From positions 1 to 64,000 of the forward strand of contig JANQRI010000005.1 in assembly GCA_028284675.1 (NCBI GenBank): 64,000 nucleotides of DNA, written 5' to 3'. Below are positions 7,616-16,895 of the stretch, piece after piece. The notes under the pieces were generated by a model. The model was not told the origin of the DNA. It saw nothing but the letters and a program-made list of their open reading frames with translations, and searched no databases. Position 1 is the stretch's first letter; every line of letters begins with the position of its first letter. The position numbers and the translations under genes were made by a program. The stretch comes from Gammaproteobacteria bacterium (GTDB taxonomy: Bacteria > Pseudomonadota > Gammaproteobacteria > HTCC5015).

Positions 7616-9427
7616 GTGGCTGAAGCGGAGGTGAACAGTTTGCAAGGTAATTCTCTAAAAGGACCGAATGGCCGCATAGATGTAAAAGCAGTTTTGTCGC
7701 TACTGGAGAAAGATGGGCTGATTGCCGGTGACAAGGCTGAATTGATGCGCAATGTAATTCGTCCTGAAGATATGTCGGAAAAGGGCGCGATTGAGTTGCT
7801 CGCCAGTAAAAACCTTCCAAATGCCAGATTTCCGGGTAAAAAGCTCAGCCTTGAATTTCTCTGCGAATGGCTCGCTGAAAAAGTCGGCCTGGAGTATTTT
7901 CATATCGACCCGCTTAAAGTTGATGTGGCTTCGGTAACCGAAGTGATGTCCTATGCCTATGCGCAAAACTTTGGTGTGTTACCGGTTAAAGCCACTTACG
8001 ATGAGCTGGCTGTTGCAACCGTGGAGCCTTTTCATACTGAATGGAGCCAGGAAATATCGCGGATAGCCAATAAACGCATTTCTCTGGTGATCGCAAATCC
8101 TGAGGATATTCGTCGCTTTCAAATCGAGTTTTACAACCTCGCGAAAAGTGTAAGAGAGGCCAAGGGTCAGCACGATTCCAGTAGAGCCAATGCAATCCAA
8201 AACCTTGAGCAGTTGATGGAGCTTGGCAAAAAAGGCAACCTGGATGCAAATAATCAGCATATCGTGAGCGTTGTGGATTGGTTGCTGCAATATGCATTTG
8301 AACAACGGGCCAGTGATATTCATTTAGAGCCCCGTAGGGAAACAGGCAACGTACGCTTTCGTATTGATAGCGTATTGCACAAAATTTATGAGATGCCGGC
8401 TTCAGTAATGACGGCGGTAACCAGCCGTATCAAAATACTCGGGCGTATGGATGTTGCAGAAAAACGTCGCCCTCAGGATGGTCGCTTAAAAACCCGCAGC
8501 CAGGATGGCAATGAGATTGAGCTGCGTTTATCAACAATGCCGACTGCTTTTGGCGAAAAGCTCGTGATGCGGATTTTTGATCCGGAAGTGGTTGCGAAAA
8601 ATTTTGAAGAGCTGGGTTTCAGTAAGCAGGATAGTGAGAAATGGTACGGGATGATCAAACGTCCACACGGTATCATTCTGGTAACCGGGCCGACCGGCTC
8701 TGGTAAGACCACAACGCTTTATTCTTCGCTGAAACTGCTTGCAACACCGGAAGTTAATGTCTGTACGATAGAGGATCCGATTGAAAATATAGAATCGCAG
8801 TTTAACCAGATGCAGGTGCAACATAATATCAATCTGGATTTTGCCTCGGGCATTAGAACGCTGTTACGTCAGGATCCGGATATTATTATGATTGGTGAAA
8901 TTCGGGATCTTGAAACTGCGCAAATGGCAATTCAGGCCTCGTTAACCGGGCATTTGGTATTATCGACATTGCATACAAATGATGCGACTTCAGCGATTAC
9001 ACGCCTGGTGGAAATCGGTGTGCCGCATTATCTGATCAATGCAACATTGCTTGGAGTCATGGCTCAGCGGCTGGTTCGGACGTTATGTCCGACCTGCAAA
9101 AAGCCTGCGACCATTGATGAACATGAGTGGGCCAGCCTGGTTTCTCCGTGGAAAGCGGCAACGCCGCGCACGGTGTATGAGCCGGTAGGTTGCTTGGACT
9201 GCAGGCAAACAGGTTACCGCGGACGTATCGGAATTTACGAAATTTTCACGATGCACGATAATTTGAAAAGCATAAATAAACCCGGAACGGATATTATGGA
9301 TTTTCGCAAGCGTGCGATTAAAGAAGGTATGTTACCGCTGCGTTTAAGCGGAGCGCATAAAGTGGCTGCCGGGCATACAACCATTGGCGAAGTTTTGAAG
9401 GTTGCGCCGGCTGTAGCCAGTAATTGA
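7616..9427 (+). CDS. PilB/GspE-family secretion or pilus ATPase
   Basis: A 603-residue hexameric ATPase of the type II secretion / type IV pilus family. The N-terminal ~170 residues resemble the T2SSE_N domain. Walker A is GPTGSGKT (about 358-365), the Walker B/Asp box is DPDIIMIGEIRD (about 420-431) and the His box is LSTLHTND. A zinc-binding pair, CPTC (491-494) and CLDC (526-529), matches the C-terminal Zn module. The GTG start at 7616 is the most upstream possible one, because an in-frame TGA lies just before it. No pilin, PilC, PilD or secretin gene is nearby, so whether it powers a pilus or secretion system cannot be decided here. Confidence 0.9.
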   Translation: MAEAEVNSLQGNSLKGPNGRIDVKAVLSLLEKDGLIAGDKAELMRNVIRPEDMSEKGAIELLASKNLPNARFPGKKLSLEFLCEWLAEKVGLEYFHIDPLKVDVASVTEVMSYAYAQNFGVLPVKATYDELAVATVEPFHTEWSQEISRIANKRISLVIANPEDIRRFQIEFYNLAKSVREAKGQHDSSRANAIQNLEQLMELGKKGNLDANNQHIVSVVDWLLQYAFEQRASDIHLEPRRETGNVRFRIDSVLHKIYEMPASVMTAVTSRIKILGRMDVAEKRRPQDGRLKTRSQDGNEIELRLSTMPTAFGEKLVMRIFDPEVVAKNFEELGFSKQDSEKWYGMIKRPHGIILVTGPTGSGKTTTLYSSLKLLATPEVNVCTIEDPIENIESQFNQMQVQHNINLDFASGIRTLLRQDPDIIMIGEIRDLETAQMAIQASLTGHLVLSTLHTNDATSAITRLVEIGVPHYLINATLLGVMAQRLVRTLCPTCKKPATIDEHEWASLVSPWKAATPRTVYEPVGCLDCRQTGYRGRIGIYEIFTMHDNLKSINKPGTDIMDFRKRAIKEGMLPLRLSGAHKVAAGHTTIGEVLKVAPAVASN

Positions 9428-9480
9428 AATCTGTTTGCGTGTGCACAAAGCACAGCATAGAAATAAAAGCATGCGTCTGT

Positions 9481-10929
9481 TTACTTTCTGGCTTTTAGAC
9501 GTTCAAGTGTGTTAATCAGAGATGCTCCCGCAAGAATAATGCCGCTTAAGAAGTGGTTGTTGCCCAGAGCGAGTTGTTCTTTTATAGCCAGTTTATTATT
9601 GGGCAGATCGCCCAGTCCCAGATTGCCGAAACTGTTAACTGTGGTGTTATAGTCAAAATTTGTGTGTACGTAAGCATAGTCTCCGCGCAGGTCGGTTAGA
9701 AAACTTCGCACAACCGGTTGCATATACGGGCCATAGGTGCCTGTCAGTCGCGCTGAAATTACCCGTTCCAGTGCGCGAACTTTCCATAAGTCCTGTGGGT
9801 CGGTGTTGCCAGCGGCAATTCTGCCGGCGATGTTCGCGAGCCCATCAAGCAGCTTTTCAATTTCCGCCAGTTTGAGGGGGAGCTGTGACAGCGTTTTATA
9901 TTTTTTGCGAATTTCGACAGCTGTTGCATTGCTGGCTTTTTGTTCAACGCTATAGGCGTTGGTGATCAGTTTATCACGCATAATCAGCACTGCGATATTG
10001 GGTGTTGCCCAGGTGTCAAATTGGTTTAAGTATATTTTGAGTTTATCTGTTATCGATATTTTGTCTGATTGCTTGCTGGGCTTGTCGATACTCAGCAGTA
10101 AAGAGCCAAGTTGTGTGGTTTTTTCGACCAAGGAGTCTATGTTTATCTCGTTGTTCCCGGTTGTGTAAATGGTCGATTTTATTTGCCTGATTGTGGTTGC
10201 GATATCCGTTTCGCCAAGCATGTCGGCATATTTGATCAGGCGATCCAATAGTGATTTTTTTGGCAGGGTTTTCTGAAAATCTATTTTTGCCGGGTCAGTA
10301 TGGCTGAAGGCTGGTTCAGAGCGAAGAAGCGTGTTGATTTTTTTCAGTGCCTGGGCTGTTTCATTTGTTGCCGTAAGTGCTTTCTGTATATCCTGAGTAT
10401 CATCAATTGTATGACTTTGGTCGATAATGGTTTTTAATTGTTTTATATTCTTGATTGCTGAGTAAAAGTAAGTTTGCAGCTTATCGGTGCTGTGTGGAGC
10501 AGTTGCTGTGAAAGCGGGTTCGACCCCGTCTTTAATTCGGCTCAGCCTGTCAGGGATATGTGCAATAGTGTCAGCAGTCAGGATGCCGGTTTCTTTTAAA
10601 ATAACTTCGAATTTAAAAAAACCGTGTAAAGTATTTTCATCATCCCAGATTTCCTCAAGTGCTTCGCTTAGGATGTCTGCCTGTGGTTCCAGAGCTGTTT
10701 CGAAATGGTCGATGGTTTTTTTGAGTTCCAGAATGGCTATGCCTAGATCATCGACGCTATGCAGTAGAGTCTGTTGTATGGAGCGGTCATCATTGTTGAC
10801 TACTCCGGCAAAACTTATACTTACTTTTAGTTGTTGGGCACGCGGTATGGAGACCGTGTAACGGGTACCGGTCGGTAGCGTTGTTTGCGGATGAGGCTTT
10901 TTGTCGTCAGTGGTTGTTACAACAACCAT
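9481..10929 (-). CDS. Unrecognised 482-residue helical protein
   Basis: I do not recognise a family. The start is well supported: GGAGG lies six to seven bases upstream of the ATG at 10929. There is no signal peptide and no clear membrane helix. Residues ~1-45 look beta-like (TGTRYTVSIPRAQQLKVSISF). The remainder is mostly amphipathic helix rich in Lys, Asp, Glu, Leu and Thr (LELKKTIDHFETALE, SAIKNIKQLKTIIDQ). A more ordered C-terminal part includes ARLTGTYGPYMQPVVRSFLT and ends in SLINTLERLKARK. It is a lone gene, convergent with the ATPase gene and followed on its own strand by no partner. It could be a secreted effector-like or phage-derived protein; I have no motif that says so. Confidence 0.7.
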   Translation of the reverse strand: MVVVTTTDDKKPHPQTTLPTGTRYTVSIPRAQQLKVSISFAGVVNNDDRSIQQTLLHSVDDLGIAILELKKTIDHFETALEPQADILSEALEEIWDDENTLHGFFKFEVILKETGILTADTIAHIPDRLSRIKDGVEPAFTATAPHSTDKLQTYFYSAIKNIKQLKTIIDQSHTIDDTQDIQKALTATNETAQALKKINTLLRSEPAFSHTDPAKIDFQKTLPKKSLLDRLIKYADMLGETDIATTIRQIKSTIYTTGNNEINIDSLVEKTTQLGSLLLSIDKPSKQSDKISITDKLKIYLNQFDTWATPNIAVLIMRDKLITNAYSVEQKASNATAVEIRKKYKTLSQLPLKLAEIEKLLDGLANIAGRIAAGNTDPQDLWKVRALERVISARLTGTYGPYMQPVVRSFLTDLRGDYAYVHTNFDYNTTVNSFGNLGLGDLPNNKLAIKEQLALGNNHFLSGIILAGASLINTLERLKARK

Positions 10930-11216
10930 TGGTTAACCTCCACTCAGCGCTAAATATTTTATGAATTGCTGAAGCTCAGTAACCGATACGAGCCACAATG
11001 GGTGCAATTAAAGCTTCGCTCTTCGTTGCTTATTTAGCGTGTATGAAACTTACTGATGAACATCCGTTTGGTGTAGTCATTGTCCCGGCTGTTCCATGAC
11101 ATCTTTTATATGGTATCAATTTTAATTGGTGGGAAAAATACGAAAGAAGTGCTATTACTTTCGCAATAAGTTGGAATAGTTCAAACTTGTTTTTGGGTGC
11201 CAAATGAGAATGAGTT

Positions 11217-12923
11217 CTAGATGGACAACGTGCCCAGCTCCTGTACAAGTTCCTCGATTGGAATTTTCTTTTCTGCTCCGGTGCGGCGATTCTTGTACTC
11301 AATAACACCTTCATCAAGATTGCTCTCACTGAAAACAATCCGGTGAGGAATGCCGATAAGCTCGGCATCGGCAAACATAATTCCAGGGCGGGCTTTACGG
11401 TCATCCAGTAGTACCTCGACTCCGCTATCCAATAGCTCTGCGTAAAGTTTTTCGACAGCCTCACGCAGCCTTTGCGATTTATGCATATTGATTGGCAGTA
11501 ATGCGACTTGAAACGGTGCAATCGGGTCTGGCCAGATAATTCCCCGGGCATCGTGATTTTGCTCTATCGCCGCAGCTACCACCCGTGTAACGCCGATACC
11601 ATAGCAGCCCATCAGCATAACGGTCGATTTGCCGCTTTCATCAAGTATGCGTGCATTCATCGCTTCGCTGTATTTAGTGCCGAGCTTGAAAATATGTCCA
11701 ACTTCAATACCCCGGGCAATCTGCAATGTGCCTTTACCGTCGGGACTGGCGTCGCCGTCAATGACATTGCGAATATCAGCGATTTTAGGCAATGGCAGAT
11801 CGCGCTCCCAGTTTAAGCCCGCCCAATGTTTACCGTTTTGATTTGCGCCGCAGATAAAATCGGCGATTTCGGATGCAGCGTAATCGACGATGACCGGCAC
11901 AGAGATGTCTTTGGGACCGATAAAGCCGATATTACAGCCGATGCGTTCTTCGATCAGTGTGTCGGAGACCAACGTGAGTGGCGCGGCGATTTCCGGCAGC
12001 TTGGCGGCTTTTACTTCATTTAAATTATGATCACCGCGTAATACCAGTGCGACAATTTCTTCTTCACTGCCTTTTACCAGAAGTGTTTTCAGGCATTGTT
12101 CAGGTTTTGCCTGTAAGAAGCCGGCAACCTCATCAATGGTTTTCTGTGTTGGGGTGTCGACAATTTTGGCATCCATGCTTGGAGCAGGGCGTTTGGATGA
12201 TGGCGGCAGCGCCTGCGCCAGTTCCAGATTTGCGGCATATTCCCCTTTGGAAGAAAAAACGATCGCATCCTCGCCACTGTCGGCCAGAACGTGAAACTCT
12301 TCCGATGCGTCTCCACCTATCGCGCCGGAGTCGGCCGCGACGGCTCTGAAGTCCAGTCCCAGCCGGCTAAATATCCGGCAATAAGTGTCATGCATACGGA
12401 GGTAGGTTTCATGTAATGAGTCTGCATTCAGGTGAAAAGAGTATGCATCTTTCATTATGAATTCACGGGCGCGCATAACACCGAAACGCGGACGAATTTC
12501 ATCCCGAAATTTTAATTGAATCTGATAATAATTGACCGGTAGCTGTTTATAGCTGCTGAGTTCCCGGCGAGCATAGTCGGTGATGACTTCTTCGTGTGTC
12601 GGGCCATAACAGAAGTTACGTTCATGGCGGTCACTGAGCCGTAATAGCTCGGGTCCGTACTGGTGCCAGCGGCCTGATTCTTCCCAGAGTTCGGCGGGCT
12701 GAACCGTTGGCATCAAAAGTTCCAAAGCACCGGCATTATTCATTTCCTCGCGAATCACAGTTTCCACTTTGCGCAGTATACGCAGCCCAAGGGGCATCCA
12801 GGTATATAGTCCGGAGGCCAGCCGGCGAATTAATCCGGCACGCAACATTAATTGATGGCTGATAATTTCTGCATCAGCCGGTGTTTCTTTTAGTGTGGAA
12901 ATTAAGAATGTGCTGGTTCGCAT
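11217..12923 (-). CDS. proS: Prolyl-tRNA synthetase
   Basis: A class II aminoacyl-tRNA synthetase of 568 residues, the normal length for the bacterial form with an inserted editing domain. Motif 1/2 region: ASGLYTWMPLGLRILRKVE and FRDEIRPRFGVMRAREFIMK. The editing (INS) domain covers about residues 230-395, with the Ala-tRNA deacylation region around KTLLVKGSEEE and LRGDHNLNEVKAAKL. Motif 3 and the anticodon-binding domain follow (GCYGIGVTRVVAAAIEQNHD, then WPDPIAPFQVALLPIN). It sits alone, between the 482-residue gene and the DUF4124 gene. Identity is secure. Confidence 0.97.
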   Translation of the reverse strand: MRTSTFLISTLKETPADAEIISHQLMLRAGLIRRLASGLYTWMPLGLRILRKVETVIREEMNNAGALELLMPTVQPAELWEESGRWHQYGPELLRLSDRHERNFCYGPTHEEVITDYARRELSSYKQLPVNYYQIQLKFRDEIRPRFGVMRAREFIMKDAYSFHLNADSLHETYLRMHDTYCRIFSRLGLDFRAVAADSGAIGGDASEEFHVLADSGEDAIVFSSKGEYAANLELAQALPPSSKRPAPSMDAKIVDTPTQKTIDEVAGFLQAKPEQCLKTLLVKGSEEEIVALVLRGDHNLNEVKAAKLPEIAAPLTLVSDTLIEERIGCNIGFIGPKDISVPVIVDYAASEIADFICGANQNGKHWAGLNWERDLPLPKIADIRNVIDGDASPDGKGTLQIARGIEVGHIFKLGTKYSEAMNARILDESGKSTVMLMGCYGIGVTRVVAAAIEQNHDARGIIWPDPIAPFQVALLPINMHKSQRLREAVEKLYAELLDSGVEVLLDDRKARPGIMFADAELIGIPHRIVFSESNLDEGVIEYKNRRTGAEKKIPIEELVQELGTLSI

Positions 12924-13030
12924 TGCCGTGAAAAATAGGTTGAATGATTAGAATTGGTGGGTCTGGGCATTAAAAATATTCAGGTTCCGGCGTGTTGCCT
13001 GTATCGATAGATCGTAATGTTCAGTATTGG

Positions 13031-13483
13031 CTATTTGCAATCTTTTTGTATCAGCGCGCGGGTTTTGCTTATTTTCTGCTGGCGCTGATCTTCGTTCAAT
13101 AAACTGACTTCGCCATCTGCATTTTTTTCCCCGACACGATTATTGATTGTCAAAAAACTGAGTTTTTCCCGTAATTTATCGCAGCGCTGCTGTTTTTGTG
13201 TTGCTTGTGCGGCAGCTTGTTTTTGCTCCTGTTCAGCCTCCCCGCGTTTTTGACGGCGTTCTTCAAAGGAGTTGGCGCGGTCACGGAGTTGTTGCATCGC
13301 GGCTTCAGGGTTGACCGATGGCCGTGGGGGCGGCTTGATTTTTTGGGTTTCGACATTCCGGGGCGGTGGTTTGTCCGAATATACGACTTCGCCGTTTTCA
13401 TTCACCCACTTATAAAGAGCTGCCTCTGATATCAGTGGTAACAGTAAGGCCAGTGTGCCCCAAAATAGATGACTGTTTTTCAT
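13031..13483 (-). CDS. DUF4124 domain protein, secreted
   Basis: A 150-residue protein with a signal peptide (LFWGTLALLLPLISEA) followed by ALYKWVNENGEVVYSDKPPP, the DUF4124 signature. The C-terminal ~90 residues are highly charged, Gln/Arg-rich and probably coiled coil (RANSFEERRQKRGEAEQEQK). Proteins of this kind are common periplasmic proteins of unknown function in beta- and gammaproteobacteria. It lies upstream of proS on the same strand with a 107-base gap. Confidence 0.82.
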   Translation of the reverse strand: MKNSHLFWGTLALLLPLISEAALYKWVNENGEVVYSDKPPPRNVETQKIKPPPRPSVNPEAAMQQLRDRANSFEERRQKRGEAEQEQKQAAAQATQKQQRCDKLREKLSFLTINNRVGEKNADGEVSLLNEDQRQQKISKTRALIQKDCK

Positions 13484-13723
13484 AGGGGTGATTTCGAGCT
13501 ATTTGGGTTCAGGAGCCAGAATTATATATCAACAGAGTCCGGCCCGTATATTCCATCATGCAATGTTTGCACGCAGTTGGAGTTGGTTTGGTGCGTTAGT
13601 TGGTAATTTAGATAAAAAGTAGGGGCTGGAGCGGCTGCAGGATGTATACTTCAGGCCGATATCGCAAATTATGCTTCTGGTCGAGCCAGATAAAGCCGTT
13701 CCTGGCATTTTTTCAGGGCTGAC

Positions 13724-13811
13724 TAGAACCTATCTCAAACACAAGATTTCGCTTTCAAGCTAGGCTCGCAACAACGCATGAGTGTGAAAGATTAATTTTG
13801 AGATAGTTCTA
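13724..13811. repeat. Short TIR element (MITE-like), copy A
   Basis: Within the 358-base gap between the DUF4124 and AI-2E genes. The left end TAGAACCTATCTCAAA and the right end TTTTGAGATAGTTCTA are near-perfect inverted repeats (one base deleted). TA dinucleotides lie at both edges, as expected for IS630/Tc1-type target duplication. The interior (~56 bp) has no ORF. The same ends occur at 26293-26643 and, in a variant, at 23076-23131. I see no other feature in 13484-13723. Confidence 0.75.
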
Positions 13812-13841
13812 ATTAAAAATCAATAATTCGGGGCGCACATA

Positions 13842-14921
13842 ATGCTTGCATTTATAAAACAGTGGTATCAGCGGAATTTTTCCAATCCGCAGGTGATTAT
13901 TCTGGCGTTGATACTGTTGGCCTTATTTGCCACGGTGATTGTGTTTGGCGACATTCTGGCGCCGGTAATCGCCGCGATTGTATTGGCGTATCTGCTTGAA
14001 GGGCCGGTATCACGTCTGCAGCGCTGGAAGCTGCCCCGCATTATCGCGGTTACATTGGTATCCCTGCTGTTTATCGGTACTTGCCTATTTATTTTCTTCG
14101 GTGTTATGCCGTTGCTGACCCAGCAGTTGACCCAGTTGGTTCGGGAGCTGCCGGAAATGCTGGCACGCGGACAGGCCTATTTATTGTTGTTGCCTGAAAA
14201 ATACCCCAGCGCATTTTCCGAAGCACAAATACAGGAATATATCAGCAGCATCCGGAATGAATTATTGTCATTGGGGCAGGCGCTGGTTTCATTATCACTG
14301 GCCAAGGCGGTCGGTATTTTTACATTTTTAGTGTATGTGATTTTGGTGCCGATTCTGGTTTTTTTCGGTTTAAAAGATAAAAAGCAGATCCTTGGCTGGT
14401 TTGAGCGCTTTTTGCCGGAACGTCGCGATTTAAGCCGACAGGTTTGGCATGATGTTGATATTAAAATCGGCAGCTATATTCGGGGCAAAGTGATAGAGAT
14501 TTTGATTATCTGGCTGGGCACGTACATAACATTTGAAATTATGGGGCTTCAATATGCAATTTTGCTGAGCTTCCTGGTGGGTATTTCGGTAATAATTCCT
14601 TATGTCGGTGCGATTGCGGTAACAGTGCCGGTCGCGATCATTGCATACTTTCAATGGGGCCTGGTGCCTCAGTTCTGGTATTTGATTGGCGCCTATATTG
14701 TGATTCAGATTATTGATGGCAATGTGCTGGTGCCGATTTTGTTCTCTGAAGTTGTAAATTTGCACCCGGTTGCAATTATTATCGCGATTTTGTTTTTTGG
14801 CGGGCTATGGGGAGTTTGGGGTATTTTCTTCGCGATTCCATTGGCAACGGTAGTGGATACGGTCATAGAAGCCTGGCCTCAGTTCGATGAACAGCCGTTG
14901 CCTGAAGTCACTGACAGTTAA
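13842..14921 (+). CDS. AI-2E family transporter / PerM-type permease
   Basis: A 359-residue polytopic inner-membrane protein with about eight hydrophobic segments. The N-terminal VIILALILLALFATVIVFG and LAPVIAAIVLAYLLEGPVSR, a mid-protein YVILVPILVFFGLKDKKQI and the C-terminal block VSVIIPYVGAIAVTVPVAI to GGLWGVWGIFFAIPLATV match the AI-2E transporter family (TqsA, PerM). Members have been linked to autoinducer-2 export or Na+/H+ antiport; the substrate here is unknown. The stop overlaps by four bases with that of the convergent hydrolase gene. Confidence 0.9.
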   Translation: MLAFIKQWYQRNFSNPQVIILALILLALFATVIVFGDILAPVIAAIVLAYLLEGPVSRLQRWKLPRIIAVTLVSLLFIGTCLFIFFGVMPLLTQQLTQLVRELPEMLARGQAYLLLLPEKYPSAFSEAQIQEYISSIRNELLSLGQALVSLSLAKAVGIFTFLVYVILVPILVFFGLKDKKQILGWFERFLPERRDLSRQVWHDVDIKIGSYIRGKVIEILIIWLGTYITFEIMGLQYAILLSFLVGISVIIPYVGAIAVTVPVAIIAYFQWGLVPQFWYLIGAYIVIQIIDGNVLVPILFSEVVNLHPVAIIIAILFFGGLWGVWGIFFAIPLATVVDTVIEAWPQFDEQPLPEVTDS

Positions 14922-15877
14922 TCTTTCAGTGTATTGTTCAGGTAATGAATAATACGTTGCTCCAGCCAGTAGTGTGCTTTCCATGGCCAACGCCCGCCGA
15001 CGAAACCGACATGTCCGCCCCGAGAGCTAAGCTCCAGGCGCACCGCAGGCGATAACTGGTTTTCGTTTGGAATGACTTCAGAGGTTGTGAACGGATCATC
15101 TTTTGCATGCACAATTAACGTCGGTACTTTTATATTCGACAGAAATTGCCGGCTACTACACCGTTTATAATAATCATGTACATTTTGAAAGCCATGCAGT
15201 TTGGCAGTGACTTCATTATCGAATTCCCAAAGGCTTTTACAGCGATCCACTGTTTTAAAGTCCAGCTCGGGCAATAGAGCGCGTTTGCGCCGGGTAATGT
15301 CGAGCATTGAGTTGAGTAAATGGCGTTGATATAACCGGGAAAAGCCGGTATTCAGCCGGTCCGCGCAATGGTTCAGCAGCATAGGCACGGATATCGCCAC
15401 TGCAGCATCCAGAATACTATTTGCCTGTTCGCCCAGCAGTTTTAACAGTACATTGCCACCCAAAGAGTAGCCAATCGCTGCAATCGGTGTATTCGGAAAG
15501 CGCTGACGCAGTAGTTTGATGACGTATAGCGGGTCTTCGGTTTCGCCGGAATGGTATAGTCGTGATAACCGGTTAAGCTCACCGGAGCAGCTACGAAAGT
15601 GCATCAGTACGGCGCGATAATTATTGTCCGATAATATGCGCAGGATACCTGCGGCATAAGGAGACTCAATAGAACCCTGTAAACCATGCAGAACCAGCAC
15701 CAGCGGGCCGGATTTGTTCGGTGTGAAGTCCAGGTCTAGAAAGTCTCCATCCGGTAACTCCAGTCTTTCACGATACGTCTGCACTTGGGGTCGCCGTCGT
15801 GCGCGTGCGGCCCATAGGGTTTGCGCATGGGGGTTGCGTAACCACCAGGCGGGTTTGAAGTCACTGGAGTGAATCAT
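14918..15877 (-). CDS. Alpha/beta hydrolase, YheT type
   Basis: A 319-residue alpha/beta hydrolase of the YheT/ABHD1-3-like family. It shows the oxyanion-side HGLQGS motif, the nucleophile elbow GYSLGGN (Ser), an acidic residue near HAKDDPFTTSEVIP and the late His in SSRGGHVGFVGG. The N-terminal LRNPHAQTLWAA segment is the YheT signature. The substrate is not known; members are predicted esterases. It follows gluQRS by eight bases on the same strand, so it may be part of a dksA-gluQRS-hydrolase unit. Confidence 0.9.
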   Translation of the reverse strand: MIHSSDFKPAWWLRNPHAQTLWAARARRRPQVQTYRERLELPDGDFLDLDFTPNKSGPLVLVLHGLQGSIESPYAAGILRILSDNNYRAVLMHFRSCSGELNRLSRLYHSGETEDPLYVIKLLRQRFPNTPIAAIGYSLGGNVLLKLLGEQANSILDAAVAISVPMLLNHCADRLNTGFSRLYQRHLLNSMLDITRRKRALLPELDFKTVDRCKSLWEFDNEVTAKLHGFQNVHDYYKRCSSRQFLSNIKVPTLIVHAKDDPFTTSEVIPNENQLSPAVRLELSSRGGHVGFVGGRWPWKAHYWLEQRIIHYLNNTLKD

Positions 15878-15885
15878 GCGGATTT

Positions 15886-16782
15886 TTATTGCTCTTTATA
15901 AAATATCTCGGTTTGGCGTGGGACATTTTTCAGGTCCCAGTGTGTCGATGCCCATTGCCAGATCTCCTGAACCGGTGCTTTGCTGAGTATTTCGGGTGGC
16001 TGCTGGCCCAAAAAGCTGAGTGCCTGCCATAATGTTTTTCCAGTGTTATCGGAGCCAATCGCCTTTGCAAAGGTTTGTTTGCTGAGTTTTTGGCCCATGG
16101 CATTAATCGCAATGGGCAGATGTGCATATTCCGGTGTCGGCAGGCTTAATTGTTGCTGCAGGTAAATCTGCCGGGGGGTGGAGTCAAGCAGGTCGTGGCC
16201 GCGCATCACACGAGTGATTCCCTGCAGCGCGTCGTCAACAACCACTGCCAGGTGATAACTGAAAAAACCATCGCGACGCAATAAATTAAAATCCCCCACT
16301 TCTTTTATTAGATTCTGGCCATAGTGGCCCTGAATTAAATCATTGAAAGTAACAGTTTCGGTGTCAATTCGAATCCGAACCGAATAGGGCCGGTCATGAT
16401 GTTCGCCCTGCCGTTCGCGACAGGTTCCGGGGTAAACGGAAGTAACGCTGTTGTTTTTGTTGGCATCGCTGATTTGTTTGCGTGAACATATACACTCATA
16501 AAGCTTCCCGCTATTGCTGAGTGTCTGTAATGCATCTCGGTAAGCTTCATGATGTTGGCTTTGATAGAGTATCTCCCGATCCCACTCAAAGCCGTAATGC
16601 TCCAGAGTTCGCAGAATATTATCCGAGGCTCCCGGTTGTTCGCGCGGCGGGTCAATATCCTCTATGCGCAGAAGCCATAGTCCGCCCTGTTTGCGTGCAT
16701 CCAGGTAACTGCCCATCGCGGCCAATAATGATCCGAAATGCAACGGTCCGGTCGGTGAGGGTGCGAACCTGCCGATATACAT
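15886..16782 (-). CDS. gluQ: Glutamyl-Q tRNA(Asp) synthetase
   Basis: GluQRS attaches glutamate to the queuosine base of tRNA-Asp. The 298-residue protein is a truncated class I synthetase core that lacks the anticodon-binding domain of GltX. The HIGH-type motif is PTGPLHFGSLLAA, the KMSKS-like motif is GQKLSKQ, and a zinc site is suggested by CICSRK, followed by YPGTCR. The dksA-gluQRS neighbourhood is the classic one in gammaproteobacteria. The gap to dksA is 113 bases. Confidence 0.94.
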   Translation of the reverse strand: MYIGRFAPSPTGPLHFGSLLAAMGSYLDARKQGGLWLLRIEDIDPPREQPGASDNILRTLEHYGFEWDREILYQSQHHEAYRDALQTLSNSGKLYECICSRKQISDANKNNSVTSVYPGTCRERQGEHHDRPYSVRIRIDTETVTFNDLIQGHYGQNLIKEVGDFNLLRRDGFFSYHLAVVVDDALQGITRVMRGHDLLDSTPRQIYLQQQLSLPTPEYAHLPIAINAMGQKLSKQTFAKAIGSDNTGKTLWQALSFLGQQPPEILSKAPVQEIWQWASTHWDLKNVPRQTEIFYKEQ

Positions 16783-16895
16783 GATTAAAAAGCCTTGGCT
16801 TCCGGCGAAGTATGCCGGTAAAAGCGGCGGAGCAGAGCGGTGTGACTAACCGGCATTGACTGTGTCATGAACGGGACACGGCATGCCGGCAGCGG

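Noticed and set aside
11203..11219. TIR-like TGAGAATGAGTTCTAG at the proS stop
   Set aside because: Only a partial match to the TIR ends, no left partner, and it coincides with the proS stop codon and last codons.
11030..11551. A 173-residue frame overlapping the end of proS
   Set aside because: It runs antisense-shifted to proS on the same strand and shows no domain; the proS frame is well conserved.
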